Part shown: in pieces, positions 25,395 to 35,220 of the stretch
How positions within the stretch are numbered: position 1 is the first letter of the stretch
Layout of the letters: the number at the start of each line of letters is the position of its first letter
Assembly (NCBI GenBank): GCA_045601045.1
Contig: JAZRZA010000064.1
Coordinates: forward strand, 1 to 64,000
Direction: 5' to 3'
DNA from: UBA1181 sp045601045
GTDB lineage: Bacteria; Bacteroidota; Bacteroidia; Bacteroidales; Paludibacteraceae
DNA length: 64,000 nt
Program-made: the position numbers and the translations under genes
The notes under the pieces: model-generated
Database searches by the model: none
Seen by the model: only the letters and a program-made list of their open reading frames with translations
Told to the model about the DNA's origin: nothing

Positions 25395-25859
25395 ATGAAA
25401 AGAGCGATATTTCCAGGTAGTTTTGACCCATTTACAATTGGCCACTATTCAGTGGTGAAGCGTGCGTTGAATTTTGTGGATGAAGTGGTCATCTCCATTG
25501 GTGTGAACGATGCGAAACGTTGTCTTCTCTCTGTGGAGCAACGATTGGCGATTATCACCAAGGCGTTCAGTGATGAACCCCGTGTGAAGGCGAGGTGCTA
25601 TGACTCCTTGACGGTTGATTTCGCGAAAGAGGTGGATGCCAATATTATCCTGAGAGGTATCCGTTCCATTCAGGATTTCGAGTATGAAAAGACCATCGCC
25701 GACGCCAACCGTAGTTTGTCGGGTATTGATACGGTGCTCCTCTTTACGGAACCTCAGCACTCTTTCGTGAGTTCGACGGTGGTGCGTGATTTGATACGTT
25801 ATGGCAAGGATATCAAGGATTTTTTGCCACCGAATGTCTCTTTGGAAGATTTGAAATAG
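25395..25859 (+). CDS. coaD: Pantetheine-phosphate adenylyltransferase
   Basis: The 154-residue enzyme transfers AMP to 4'-phosphopantetheine in coenzyme A synthesis. The nucleotidyltransferase motif TIGH is at residues 14-17 in the segment FPGSFDPFTIGHYSVV. The substrate loop ILRGIRSIQDFEYE and the ATP motif FVSSTVVRDLI are present. The start at ATG 25395 is the family start; a TTG at 25371 lies within the -7 box. Confidence 0.94.
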   Translation: MKRAIFPGSFDPFTIGHYSVVKRALNFVDEVVISIGVNDAKRCLLSVEQRLAIITKAFSDEPRVKARCYDSLTVDFAKEVDANIILRGIRSIQDFEYEKTIADANRSLSGIDTVLLFTEPQHSFVSSTVVRDLIRYGKDIKDFLPPNVSLEDLK

Positions 25860-26028
25860 AGAAACAAGGACTTCTATAGCTTCGCTTCGACGGATTGACT
25901 CTGCCGGAGCGATTCTGTTTTGTAACCTCTCTCTTCGCCCCTGTTGGTTAACATTCTTTAACACATATTGTTTTCAAAAGAGTATAATTGTTATTTTTTT
26001 TGCAAAAAATTTGGGTATATAGTATCTG

Positions 26029-26904
26029 ATGAAAAAAAAGGCTAAACATAGATTTTTTAATTCGAAGCTTACTTCGGCAATCAGTATCTCGATTGTTCTC
26101 TTCCTTTTAGGATGTATCATATTTGTGGGATTTATGTCTAACATGTTGACTACCTACGTGTTAGAGAACGTTACCCTGACGGTTTTCATCAAGGAGAATA
26201 CCTCGGATGAGGCGAAAGAAAACCTTGAAAAATATTTGTCGGGACAAATCTATACCACCAAAGCGAAATATATTGATAAAGAGACCGCCATTCGCGAACT
26301 TTGCGAGGAGATTGGCGAGGATCCGGAGGATTACAAAGATATCAACCGAATTTTGGATATGGTGGAGGTCCGTATGAAGGCCCAATATGCCAATAACGAC
26401 AGCATTATTCCGATCGCGGAGGGTATTGAACTCTTTGAATGTGTGGATCACGTCGATTACCAAGCGGATATGGTGGACCGTATAGGCAACAACATTCAGA
26501 AACTGGTCTCTGTGCTGGTATGCGTGGCAGCGGTGTTGTTGTTGATCTCTTATGTCTTGATTAGCAATACAATACAACTCTTGATTCACTCCGATCGATT
26601 CTTGATTCATACGATGTCGTTGGTGGGAGCTACCAGTTCCTTCATCCGCCGTCCATATATCATCGAGAGTCTGTTCATCGCATTTGTGGCCTTCTTGATG
26701 GCGACCTGCTACTTGATGGGCATGGGGTACTTCTTGAAGGATGACCTTCCGCCAAGTTTGGAGGGAATGACCAGCAACCCAATGCTTTACATTGTCGTGT
26801 TGGGTAGTATCTTCATTTTTAGTGTTTTGATTACCAGTGTGGCGACACATCGTGCTGTGAACAAGTATTTGAGACACCAAGTGGATGACTTGTATTATAT
26901 CTGA
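26029..26904 (+). CDS. ftsX: Cell division ABC transporter permease FtsX
   Basis: The 291-residue protein has four membrane helices (about 15-40, 160-182, 215-236 and 258-280) and a periplasmic domain between the first two with the FtsX pattern LTVFIKENTSDEAKENLEKYL and AKYIDKETAIREL. FtsX with FtsE controls septal peptidoglycan hydrolases. ftsE is not adjacent, which is usual in Bacteroidota. It opens the run ftsX-DUF3098-uppP-truB-queA-ileS. Confidence 0.92.
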   Translation: MKKKAKHRFFNSKLTSAISISIVLFLLGCIIFVGFMSNMLTTYVLENVTLTVFIKENTSDEAKENLEKYLSGQIYTTKAKYIDKETAIRELCEEIGEDPEDYKDINRILDMVEVRMKAQYANNDSIIPIAEGIELFECVDHVDYQADMVDRIGNNIQKLVSVLVCVAAVLLLISYVLISNTIQLLIHSDRFLIHTMSLVGATSSFIRRPYIIESLFIAFVAFLMATCYLMGMGYFLKDDLPPSLEGMTSNPMLYIVVLGSIFIFSVLITSVATHRAVNKYLRHQVDDLYYI

Positions 26905-26933
26905 TATTCCGTAAATAATTAATTGATTTATAA

Positions 26934-27221
26934 ATGAATAAGCAAGAAAGTTATGCGTTGCCAAAGGATAATTTGATCCTTATGGCCGTAGGATTTGTGA
27001 TTATCGTTTTAGGTTTTGTTTGTATGATTGGTGGAGGTAGCAGTGATGGCGTCTCCTTTAATCCTGAAATTTTTAGTCCGATGCGTATCACGGTGGCTCC
27101 TATCATTGTGATGATCGGTTTCGCGTTTGAGGTAGTCGCTATTTTGTGGATCCGTTCTTCAAAGGATTCTAGAGACGAAGAGGATTTAGTTGCGGACAAA
27201 AGAGGTAGGGAGAATAGATAA
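26934..27221 (+). CDS. DUF3098 small membrane protein
   Basis: The 95-residue protein has two membrane helices (about 15-35 and 57-75) and the family pattern LPKDNLILMAVGFVIIVLG, FNPEIFSPMRITVAPIIVMIGF. It is confined to Bacteroidota and nearly always lies between ftsX and uppP, so a role in envelope growth is likely but unproven. It overlaps uppP by one base. Confidence 0.88.
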   Translation: MNKQESYALPKDNLILMAVGFVIIVLGFVCMIGGGSSDGVSFNPEIFSPMRITVAPIIVMIGFAFEVVAILWIRSSKDSRDEEDLVADKRGRENR

Positions 27222-28060
27222 TGGATTGGTTACAGGCGTTGATTCTAGGCCTTGTGCAAGGCTTGACGGAGTATCTTCCCGTCTCTTCCAGCGGACATTT
27301 GGAGATCGGTAAAGTATTATTGGGCGATGGCGCCGAGGCAGGCGGCTTGACCTTTGATATTGTGGTGCATGTCGCTACGGTGTTGGCTACCTTGTGCATC
27401 CTTTGGAAAGAGGTGGCGTGGATCTTCAAGGGCATGTTCAAACCCTTCAAGGAGGGTAAGATGAATGATGAGCAGAAGTATGTTTTGAACATATTGATCT
27501 CTATGATTCCGGTAGGAGTTGTAGGTCTCTGCTTTAAAGATCATATTGAGGCGCTCTATGCGGACAATATTCTTCCCGTGGTGGGTTGTTGCCTATTGGT
27601 GACAGCGACTTTGCTCGCTTTGACCCATTTTTTGAAGCCACAACCTCGTGAGCAAATCTCTCCGTTGCACGCTTTCGTCATCGGTATCGCGCAAGCGGTG
27701 GCTGTATTGCCGGGTCTCTCCCGTTCAGGATCCACCATCGCGACAGGTTTGTTGTTGGGCAATAAGAAAGAGTCGTTGGCTCAATTCTCCTTTCTGATGG
27801 TCATCCCTCCGATTTTGGGTGAGGCATTGTTGGACTTTAAGCATATTGTCGCCCCTTCGGCTGAATATTTGGCGGAGCACGGCGTGAGCGAACCAATTGG
27901 AGCTCTCCCTTTGGCAGTCGGATTTGTGGCTGCGTTTATTAGTGGATGCTTCGCTTGCAAGTGGATGATTGCCCTTGTCAAGAGAATGAAGTTGATCTAT
28001 TTCGCCATCTACTGCGCTTTGATTGGTGCTGGTTGTTTGGCCTACTCTTTTTTAGCGTAA
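27221..28060 (+). CDS. uppP: Undecaprenyl-diphosphatase UppP
   Basis: The 279-residue, multi-helix enzyme dephosphorylates undecaprenyl diphosphate to regenerate the lipid carrier for peptidoglycan. Both family signatures are present: GLTEYLPVSSSGHLEIG (residues 14-30) and VAVLPGLSRSGSTIATGL (about 162-179). It shares one base with DUF3098 (TAATG) and is 4 bases from truB. Confidence 0.95.
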   Translation: MDWLQALILGLVQGLTEYLPVSSSGHLEIGKVLLGDGAEAGGLTFDIVVHVATVLATLCILWKEVAWIFKGMFKPFKEGKMNDEQKYVLNILISMIPVGVVGLCFKDHIEALYADNILPVVGCCLLVTATLLALTHFLKPQPREQISPLHAFVIGIAQAVAVLPGLSRSGSTIATGLLLGNKKESLAQFSFLMVIPPILGEALLDFKHIVAPSAEYLAEHGVSEPIGALPLAVGFVAAFISGCFACKWMIALVKRMKLIYFAIYCALIGAGCLAYSFLA

Positions 28061-28064
28061 GTCG

Positions 28065-28772
28065 ATGAATTTCATAGAGGGTGAGATATTGTGTTTCGAC
28101 AAACCATTGACGTGGACCTCGTTCGATATCGTCAATAAGGTGCGTTACCTCATCAAGCGCCAGTTGAACGTTAAAAAGTTCAAGATTGGTCATGCGGGTA
28201 CGTTGGATCCTTTGGCGACAGGTGTCTTGATTGTCTGTACGGGCAAGGCCACCAAGCGTATTGAGGAGATGCAATACAAGACCAAGGAGTATGTCGCCAC
28301 CCTGAAATTGGGTGCTACAACCCCCTCCTTCGATTTGGAGAAGGAGATTGACGCGACCTATCCGACGGAGCATATTACCCGTGAGATGGTAGAGGAGACG
28401 TTGCCACGCTTCTTGGGAGAAATTTGGCAAGTGCCGCCAACCTTTTCCGCCGTGAAGGTGAATGGCAAGCGTGCCTACGATTATGCCCGCAAGGGGGCAG
28501 AGGTGGAGTTGAAGCCCAAGTTGTTGGTCATTGATGAGATAGAGTTGTTGGATTGCTCGTTGCCGGAAATCACGATCCGTGTGGTTTGCAGCAAGGGCAC
28601 ATACATAAGGGCGTTGGCCCGTGACATTGGATTGGCACTGAATAGCGGCGCGCATTTGACTGCGTTGCGGCGTACGAAGGTGGGTGATTTCCGTGTGGAA
28701 GATTGCCTCTCCATCGAGCAGTTCCAGACCATGATGAATGAATTAGAACAGAAAAATTCCGATATAGCATGA
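28065..28772 (+). CDS. truB: tRNA pseudouridine(55) synthase TruB
   Basis: The 235-residue enzyme makes pseudouridine at position 55 in the T loop of tRNAs. The catalytic aspartate is D48 in KIGHAGTLDPLATGVL, and KTKEYVATLKLG, PPTFSAVKVNGKRAY and CSKGTYIRALARDIG are conserved. It overlaps queA by 4 bases (ATGA at 28769-28772). Confidence 0.95.
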   Translation: MNFIEGEILCFDKPLTWTSFDIVNKVRYLIKRQLNVKKFKIGHAGTLDPLATGVLIVCTGKATKRIEEMQYKTKEYVATLKLGATTPSFDLEKEIDATYPTEHITREMVEETLPRFLGEIWQVPPTFSAVKVNGKRAYDYARKGAEVELKPKLLVIDEIELLDCSLPEITIRVVCSKGTYIRALARDIGLALNSGAHLTALRRTKVGDFRVEDCLSIEQFQTMMNELEQKNSDIA

Positions 28773-29818
28773 AATTATCAAAATTTAAATTCAACTTGCC
28801 TACTGAGCAAGTAGCCCTCTACCCGGCTCATAACAGGGATGAGGCTAGATTGTTGGTACTCAATCGTAAAACCGGAGAAATCGAGCATAAGATATTCAAG
28901 GATGTTCTTCAATATTTTGATGACAAGGATGTCTTCATTTTCAATGACACAAAGGTATTCCCTGCCAGATTGTATGGTATCAAGGAGAAGAATGGCGCTA
29001 AGATCGAGGTTTTCTTGCTTCGTGAGTTGAATCATGAGTTGAAGTTCTGGGATGTGTTGGTGGATCCAGCCCGAAAGATCCGTATCGGAAACAAATTGTA
29101 TTTCGGAGAGGATGAGTCGTTGGTGGCCGAGGTGATTGACAATACCACCTCCCGTGGACGTACACTACGTTTCTTGTATGAGGGTTCATACGAGGAGTTC
29201 CGTGAGACTCTGTACAAGTTGGGCGAAACACCATTGCCAAAGTTCATTGATCGTCCCGTAGAGCCAGAGGATGCTGAGCGTTACCAAACCATCTTCGCGA
29301 AGAACGAGGGTGCTGTGGTGGCACCAACCGCTGGAATGCACTTCAGCCGTGAGTTGATGAAACGTTTGGAAATCAAAGGATGTGATTTCGCCTATTTGAC
29401 CTTGCACGCCGGCTTGGGTAATTTCCGTGAGATCGACGTGGAGGATTTGACCAAGCATAAGATGGATTCCGAGGAGATGTATATCAACGAGGATTGCACA
29501 AAGATTGTGAACCAAGCCCATTTGGCCAAGAAACATATTTGCGCGGTAGGTACTACTGTTCTTCGTGCGGTGGAGAGCAGCGTGGGAACCGATGGTTTGA
29601 TCAAGCCTTTCGAGGGTTGGACCAATAAGTTCATCTTCCCGCCATACAATTTCTCGGTGGCGGATCGTTTGATCACCAATTTCCACACCCCATACTCCAC
29701 CTTCTTGATGATGGTTTGCGCGTTTGGTGATTACGATATGGTGATGAACGCATACAATGAGGCTTTGAAGGAGGGTTACAAGTTCGGTCCTTATGGAGAT
29801 GCGATGTTGATCCTCTAA
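28769..29818 (+). CDS. queA: S-adenosylmethionine:tRNA ribosyltransferase-isomerase QueA
   Basis: The 349-residue enzyme forms epoxyqueuosine in tRNA from preQ1 and SAM. Motifs: FNDTKVFPARLYG, VVAPTAGMHFSRELM, TLHAGLGNFREI, VGTTVLRAVES and TNFHTPYSTFLMMVCAF. This normal-length copy in the conserved truB-queA pair is the likely true QueA, while the copy at 4317-5549 is the paralogue. ileS follows after 34 bases. Confidence 0.95.
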   Translation: MKLSKFKFNLPTEQVALYPAHNRDEARLLVLNRKTGEIEHKIFKDVLQYFDDKDVFIFNDTKVFPARLYGIKEKNGAKIEVFLLRELNHELKFWDVLVDPARKIRIGNKLYFGEDESLVAEVIDNTTSRGRTLRFLYEGSYEEFRETLYKLGETPLPKFIDRPVEPEDAERYQTIFAKNEGAVVAPTAGMHFSRELMKRLEIKGCDFAYLTLHAGLGNFREIDVEDLTKHKMDSEEMYINEDCTKIVNQAHLAKKHICAVGTTVLRAVESSVGTDGLIKPFEGWTNKFIFPPYNFSVADRLITNFHTPYSTFLMMVCAFGDYDMVMNAYNEALKEGYKFGPYGDAMLIL

Positions 29819-29852
29819 TATTGAATAGATAGAATTTTTGATAGATATAACG

Positions 29853-32800
29853 ATGGCTAAGAAATTCGCAGAACATTCCAATTTCAACCTCTCGGAGATC
29901 AACAAAGAGGTTTTGAAACAATGGGAAGAGAAAGATTTGTTTCACAAGAGTATAGAAATCAGAGAGGGCGCGCCTTCTTTCGTATTCTTCGAGGGACCAC
30001 CTTCCGCTAATGGTATGCCTGGTATCCACCACGTGATGGCGCGTTCCATCAAGGATATTTTCTGCCGTTACAAGACCATGAAGGGATTCCACGTAAAGCG
30101 TAAAGCTGGATGGGATACTCATGGACTTCCTGTGGAGTTGGGCGTCGAGAAAGAGTTGGGTATCACCAAGGAGGACATCGGAAAGAAGATCTCCGTGGAT
30201 GACTACAACAACGCTTGCCGTACCAATGTCATGAAGTTCACCAAAGAGTGGACCGATTTGACCAAGAAGATGGGTTACTGGGTGGATCTTGAGAATCCAT
30301 ACATCACCTACGATAATAAATTCATTGAGACCCTTTGGTACTTGTTGAAGGAACTTTACAAGAAGGGTTATCTATACAAGGGTTATACCATCCAACCTTA
30401 TTCGCCAGCCGCTGGTACGGGTCTTAGCTCCCACGAGTTGAACCAACCTGGTTGCTACCGCGACGTGAAGGATACGACGGTGGTGGCTCAATTCAAGATG
30501 GTGGATCCTAAGCCAGAGATGGCGCAGTTCGGTACTCCATACTTCTTGGCATGGACCACTACTCCTTGGACATTGTCTTCCAATACCGCACTCTGTGTGG
30601 GTCCTAATATCCAATATGTGGCTGTTCAGTCTTTCAACCCTTATACGGGTGAGCCTTCTACCTATGTGGTGGCAAAGGACTTGTTGAATGCCCACTTCAA
30701 TCCGAAGGCTGCCGAGGTGGCATTCGAGGATTACAAGCCAGGCGACAAGTTGGTTCCTTTCAAGGTGGTGGCTGAATACAAGGGTAGTGACCTTGTCGGC
30801 ATGAAGTATGAGCAGTTGATGAACTGGATCACGCCAGAGAACGCTGACCAAGCCTTCCGTGTCATCCCAGGTGACTATGTGACCACAGAGGATGGTACCG
30901 GTATTGTACACATCGCGCCTACTTTTGGTGCGGACGACGCCAAGGTGGCGAAGGCTGCGGGTATTCCGCCATTGCAATTGGTGGATAAGAATGGCAACCT
31001 CCGTCCATCCGTGGATTTGACAGGTAAGTTCTACTTGTTGGAGGATTTGGATCCTGCCTATGTGAAGTCTCACATCAATGTGGAAGCCTACAAGAAGTTT
31101 GAAGGTCGCTTCGTGAAGAATGCTTACGACGCGACTTTGACCGATAAGGACGAGACGCTCGACATCTCCATCTGTATGGATATGAAGGCCAATAACCAAG
31201 CCTTCAAGATCGAGAAGCATGTCCACAACTATCCTCACTGCTGGCGTACCGATAAGCCAGTGCTCTACTATCCTTTGGACAGCTGGTTCATCCGCTCTAC
31301 CGCCGCTCGCGAGCGCATGATGGAGTTGAATAAGACCATCCAATGGAAGCCTGAGTCAACAGGAACTGGTCGTTTCGGCAAGTGGTTGGAGAATTTGAAC
31401 GATTGGAACCTCTCCCGTTCTCGTTACTGGGGAACTCCATTGCCAATCTGGCGTACCGAAGAGGGTACCGAGGAGAAGTGCATCGGCTCTATCGCGGAGT
31501 TGTTCGAGGAGATCGACAAGTCTATCAAGGCTGGCTTCATGAAGGAGAATCCTTGGAAGAACTTCAAGGTGGGTGATTACTCAAAAGAGAACTACGATCC
31601 GAAGGTGATTGACCTTCACCGTCCATATATCGATAGCGTCATCTTGGTATCCGACAGTGGTAAGCCAATGAAGCGTGAGACCGACTTGATCGACGTTTGG
31701 TTCGATTCTGGCGCGATGCCTTTTGCTCAACAACACTATCCGTTCGAGAACAAGGAGGTGGTGGATAACGGTGAGTTCTATCCAGCGGACTTCATCGCTG
31801 AGGGTGTGGACCAAACCCGTGGATGGTTCTTCACTTTGCACGCCATCTCCACCATGATCAAGGATAGCGTAGCCTTCAAGGCGGTTATCTCCAACGGATT
31901 GGTTTTGGATAAGAACGGTAATAAGATGTCCAAGCGTTTGGGCAATGCGGTAGATCCATTCGGAGCCATCGAGAAGTATGGTTCCGACCCACTTCGCTGG
32001 TATATGATCACCAACGCATCCCCTTGGGATAACTTGAAATTCGACACAGATGGTATCGAGGAGGTTCGTCGTAAGTTCTTCGGTACACTCTACAATACCT
32101 ACTCATTCTTCGCGTTGTATGCGAATGTGGACAACTTCACCAATAGCCAACCACAAGTTCCTATGGAGAAGCGTCCTGAGATTGACCGCTGGATCATCTC
32201 ATTGCTCAACTCCCTCATCAAGGAGGTGGACGAGAGCTACAACGACTACGAGCCTACCAAGGCTGGCCGTGCGATCTCTAACTTTGTCAACGACCATTTG
32301 AGTAACTGGTATGTGCGTTTGAACCGTAAACGTTTCTGGGGAGGTACCCTCACCGAGGATAAGTTGGCGGCTTACCAAACCCTCTACACTTGCTTGGATA
32401 CCATCGCGCGTTTGATGGCTCCTATCTCTCCATTCTATGCAGACCAATTGTTCTTGGATTTGAATGGCGCGACAGGTTGCGATAAGAGCGAGTCGGTTCA
32501 CTTGGCGGACTTCCCTAAGTGCGACGAGAGCCTGATCAACAAGACTTTGGAGGAGCGCATGCAATTGGCGCAAGATATCTCATCCATGACTTTGTCTCTT
32601 CGTAAAAAGGAGAACATCAAGGTGCGTCAACCATTGAAGCAAATCATGGTGCCTATCTTGGCGGAGCATGAGCAAGAGAATATCGAGGCTGTGAAGGATT
32701 TGATCATGAATGAGGTCAACGTGAAGGAGATCAACTTCGTGGATGATTCAGCTGGTATCTTGGTGAAGAAGATCAAGCCAGACTTCAAGAAGCTCGGTCC

Positions 32801-33284
32801 TAAGTGCGGTAAGAGCATGAAGGCGGTTGCTGCCCAATTGCAGGCTTTGCCACAAGAGGAGATCGCTAAGTTGGAGAAGAACGGTAGCTACGAGATTTGT
32901 CTCGACGGTGTATGTGTCATCGTCGATAAGGCGGATGTCGAGATCCTTTCCGAGGATATTCCAGGCTGGTTGGTTGCCAACAACGGTACTATCACCATCG
33001 CGCTCGATGTGACCATCACACCAGAGTTGCAAAAGGAGGGTATCGCGCGTGAGTTCATCAACCGTATCCAAAATATCCGTAAGTCCAGCGGATTCGAGAT
33101 TACAGATAAGATCTTGATCGATATCGAAAAGTCTGAGAATGTCAACGAGGCAGTCGCTGATTTCAAGGATTACATCGCCTCTCAGGTACTTGCCAACAAC
33201 ATCACGTTAGTCGATAAGGTGGTTAATCCTACCGAATTGGATTTCGATGATTTCAAGGTTAATATCGAGGTGAAGAAGGCGTAA
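29853..33284 (+). CDS. ileS: Isoleucyl-tRNA synthetase
   Basis: The 1143-residue class I enzyme charges tRNA-Ile. The HIGH-type motif is GIHH at residues 57-60 after FFEGPPSANGMP, the KMSKR loop is near residue 690 (GNKMSKRLGN), and the CP1 editing domain (TTTPWTLSSNTAL, GTGIVHIAPTFGADD) lies between. Together with the long C-terminal domain this fits the eukaryote-like IleS2 form. The start is ATG 29853 (MAKKFAEHSN); a TTG 15 bases earlier is not needed. Confidence 0.96.
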   Translation: MAKKFAEHSNFNLSEINKEVLKQWEEKDLFHKSIEIREGAPSFVFFEGPPSANGMPGIHHVMARSIKDIFCRYKTMKGFHVKRKAGWDTHGLPVELGVEKELGITKEDIGKKISVDDYNNACRTNVMKFTKEWTDLTKKMGYWVDLENPYITYDNKFIETLWYLLKELYKKGYLYKGYTIQPYSPAAGTGLSSHELNQPGCYRDVKDTTVVAQFKMVDPKPEMAQFGTPYFLAWTTTPWTLSSNTALCVGPNIQYVAVQSFNPYTGEPSTYVVAKDLLNAHFNPKAAEVAFEDYKPGDKLVPFKVVAEYKGSDLVGMKYEQLMNWITPENADQAFRVIPGDYVTTEDGTGIVHIAPTFGADDAKVAKAAGIPPLQLVDKNGNLRPSVDLTGKFYLLEDLDPAYVKSHINVEAYKKFEGRFVKNAYDATLTDKDETLDISICMDMKANNQAFKIEKHVHNYPHCWRTDKPVLYYPLDSWFIRSTAARERMMELNKTIQWKPESTGTGRFGKWLENLNDWNLSRSRYWGTPLPIWRTEEGTEEKCIGSIAELFEEIDKSIKAGFMKENPWKNFKVGDYSKENYDPKVIDLHRPYIDSVILVSDSGKPMKRETDLIDVWFDSGAMPFAQQHYPFENKEVVDNGEFYPADFIAEGVDQTRGWFFTLHAISTMIKDSVAFKAVISNGLVLDKNGNKMSKRLGNAVDPFGAIEKYGSDPLRWYMITNASPWDNLKFDTDGIEEVRRKFFGTLYNTYSFFALYANVDNFTNSQPQVPMEKRPEIDRWIISLLNSLIKEVDESYNDYEPTKAGRAISNFVNDHLSNWYVRLNRKRFWGGTLTEDKLAAYQTLYTCLDTIARLMAPISPFYADQLFLDLNGATGCDKSESVHLADFPKCDESLINKTLEERMQLAQDISSMTLSLRKKENIKVRQPLKQIMVPILAEHEQENIEAVKDLIMNEVNVKEINFVDDSAGILVKKIKPDFKKLGPKCGKSMKAVAAQLQALPQEEIAKLEKNGSYEICLDGVCVIVDKADVEILSEDIPGWLVANNGTITIALDVTITPELQKEGIAREFINRIQNIRKSSGFEITDKILIDIEKSENVNEAVADFKDYIASQVLANNITLVDKVVNPTELDFDDFKVNIEVKKA

Positions 33285-33308
33285 TTTTAAATTACATATC
33301 CTAAATAG

Positions 33309-33348
33309 CAAAAGGCCATCCACGGTTTGTGGGTGGCCTTTGTTTTGT
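33309..33348 (+). terminator. Terminator after ileS
   Basis: A 13-base stem (33311-33323 with 33329-33341, one G-T pair) and a 5-base loop are followed by GTTTTG. It ends the ftsX-ileS run. Confidence 0.82.
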
Positions 33349-33399
33349 GTGGGTGCCCGTGCGGTGAAGGAGGCTGTCGTCGCAATTGTTTCCTAATCG

Positions 33400-33431
33400 T
33401 TTGCAACACTCACCGAATCTCTGTAAATTTG
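33400..33431 (+). promoter_or_regulatory. Promoter of menG and the epimerase gene
   Basis: TTTG (33400-33403), 20 bases, then TAAATTTG (33424-33431) is an exact Bacteroidota consensus promoter. Transcription would start near 33436. Confidence 0.8.
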
Positions 33432-33460
33432 TAGTCATAGTCTCTTTAATGCAGATTTCG

Positions 33461-34201
33461 ATGGCTGAATTTAAATGTGAAAAGGTGCTTCCTTATGAAT
33501 CGAATGGAAGCAAGACCGAGCAGATTTCCGAGATGTTTGATCATATTGCCAGACAATATGACAAGATGAACCACTTGATGTCCTTGGGGCAGGACAGAGC
33601 TTGGCGTCGTAAGGCGATCGATGCCTTGACAGACCGACGTCCTCAGCGTGTCTTGGATGTGGCGACTGGTACAGGCGACTTTGCCATCGCCATGACGAAT
33701 CGTCTGCACCCCCAAAAAGTATTGGGAGTCGATATTTCCGAGGAGATGATGAAAGTTGGTGCGGAAAAGGTGGCCGCTATGGGTCTCTCTGATGTGATCA
33801 CCTTTGAGAAGGGCGACTCTTTGAATTTACGGTTGGAGGATGGCTCTTTTGATGCGGTGACCGTAGCCTTTGGAGTCCGTAACTTTTCCAGCTTGGAGAA
33901 GGGCCTTTCCGAAATCAACCGGGTTTTAGTTCCGGGTGGAGTTTTGGCTATTTTGGAGATGACAGAGCCGGAGAACGCTCTTTTGCATTTAGGATATAAA
34001 ATCTATACCAAGTGTTGCCTTCCTATCATGGCCCGTTTTGTGGCCAAGGATTTGAAGGCATACGATTACTTGCCGGCCTCCATCCAAGCCTTTCCGAAGG
34101 ATGACGAGATGCGTGCCTTATTGAAGCGTTGTGGGTTCTCTTCTGTGGAGATCAAGAAGTTCACGATGCAGACTTGTTCATTCTATTTGGCTTGTAAATG
34201 A
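33461..34201 (+). CDS. menG: Demethylmenaquinone methyltransferase MenG/UbiE
   Basis: The 246-residue SAM-dependent methyltransferase performs the last step of menaquinone synthesis. Family segments: EMFDHIARQYDKMNHLMSLGQDRAWRR, the SAM loop VLDVATGTGDFA, VTVAFGVRNF and the C-terminal CSFYLACK. ATG 33461 (MAEFKCEKV) aligns with the usual start; ATG 33449 is possible. It overlaps the next gene by 4 bases. Confidence 0.93.
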   Translation: MAEFKCEKVLPYESNGSKTEQISEMFDHIARQYDKMNHLMSLGQDRAWRRKAIDALTDRRPQRVLDVATGTGDFAIAMTNRLHPQKVLGVDISEEMMKVGAEKVAAMGLSDVITFEKGDSLNLRLEDGSFDAVTVAFGVRNFSSLEKGLSEINRVLVPGGVLAILEMTEPENALLHLGYKIYTKCCLPIMARFVAKDLKAYDYLPASIQAFPKDDEMRALLKRCGFSSVEIKKFTMQTCSFYLACK

Positions 34202-35214
34202 TGAAGAAGATATTGATCACCGGTGCGAATGGATTCGTGGGCAGCTTCCTTGTGGAGGAGGCCTTGCGAAGAGGGTATGATGTCTATGCGGCGATGCGTT
34301 CCGATAGTTCCAAAGCTAATTTAGAGGGACTGAATCCTAAATTTATAGATTTGCCCTATGCGGACAAGAATCGTATGAAGAAGTGTCTGGCGGGTTTGAA
34401 GGCCGTTGTCGGACAATTCGATCTGATCATCCATGCCATGGGGCTCACCAAGTGTAAGCACAAGGAGGATTTTGATATTGTCAATTACGAATACACTTGC
34501 AATTTCGTCAACGCTTTGATGGAGAGTGGCATGACGCCCAAACACTTCATCTACATGAGTAGCCTCTCCGCATTCGGGTCGGGCGACAGGAAGACGTTGG
34601 AGGAGATAAAGTTGACCGATGAGCCGAAGCCTGACACCGCCTATGGCGCCAGCAAGCTCAAAAGCGAGCGATTCTTGGCCACTTTAGACACCAAGGCGTT
34701 CCCTTATACCATTTTGCGTCCTACAGGCGTTTATGGCCCCAAAGAGAAGGATTATTTCGTGATGTTGGACACAATTAAAAAGCATCTGAACCCGGGCATC
34801 GGATTTGCCCCTCAATACATCACCTTCATCTATGTGAGGGATCTGGTGGAGGTAGCCTTCTTGGCTGCGGAAAAGCAGGGAACGGGTAAGGCCTATTTTG
34901 TGGCCGATGGAGATGTGTGGACCTCCGACGCCTACCAGAAGCTCTGCAAACAGTTGTTGGGCGTGAAGTGGACATTGAACATCAAGGTGCCTTGCTGCTT
35001 GGTGAAGGTGTTGGCCTTTCTTTTCGATAAGATCGGAGGAATCTTCGGCGTTACGCCAACGTTGAATATGGATAAGTACAATATCCTATCCGCCACCAAT
35101 TGGAAATGCGATATCGAGCCATTGCGCAAAGACTTTGGCTTTAAGGCGAAATATAACTTGGTGAAAGGGTTGAAAGAGAGTATCCGTTGGTACAAACAAA
35201 AAGGGTGGTTGTAG
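34198..35214 (+). CDS. NAD-dependent epimerase/dehydratase family protein
   Basis: The 338-residue extended short-chain dehydrogenase has the NAD(P) loop GANGFVG at residues 9-15, the catalytic YGASK (Tyr and Lys) near residue 152 preceded by YMSSLSAFGSG, and LRPTGVYGP. The best family guess is the 3-beta-HSD/nucleoside-diphosphate-sugar epimerase group. It starts in the menG stop codon, so it is translationally coupled. The substrate cannot be told. Confidence 0.82.
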   Translation: MMKKILITGANGFVGSFLVEEALRRGYDVYAAMRSDSSKANLEGLNPKFIDLPYADKNRMKKCLAGLKAVVGQFDLIIHAMGLTKCKHKEDFDIVNYEYTCNFVNALMESGMTPKHFIYMSSLSAFGSGDRKTLEEIKLTDEPKPDTAYGASKLKSERFLATLDTKAFPYTILRPTGVYGPKEKDYFVMLDTIKKHLNPGIGFAPQYITFIYVRDLVEVAFLAAEKQGTGKAYFVADGDVWTSDAYQKLCKQLLGVKWTLNIKVPCCLVKVLAFLFDKIGGIFGVTPTLNMDKYNILSATNWKCDIEPLRKDFGFKAKYNLVKGLKESIRWYKQKGWL

Positions 35215-35220
35215 GATGGT

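Noticed and set aside
30372..31343. 323-residue open frame antisense to ileS
   Set aside because: It lies wholly inside ileS on the opposite strand, lacks any family pattern and is His/Arg/Leu-rich as expected of an antisense frame.
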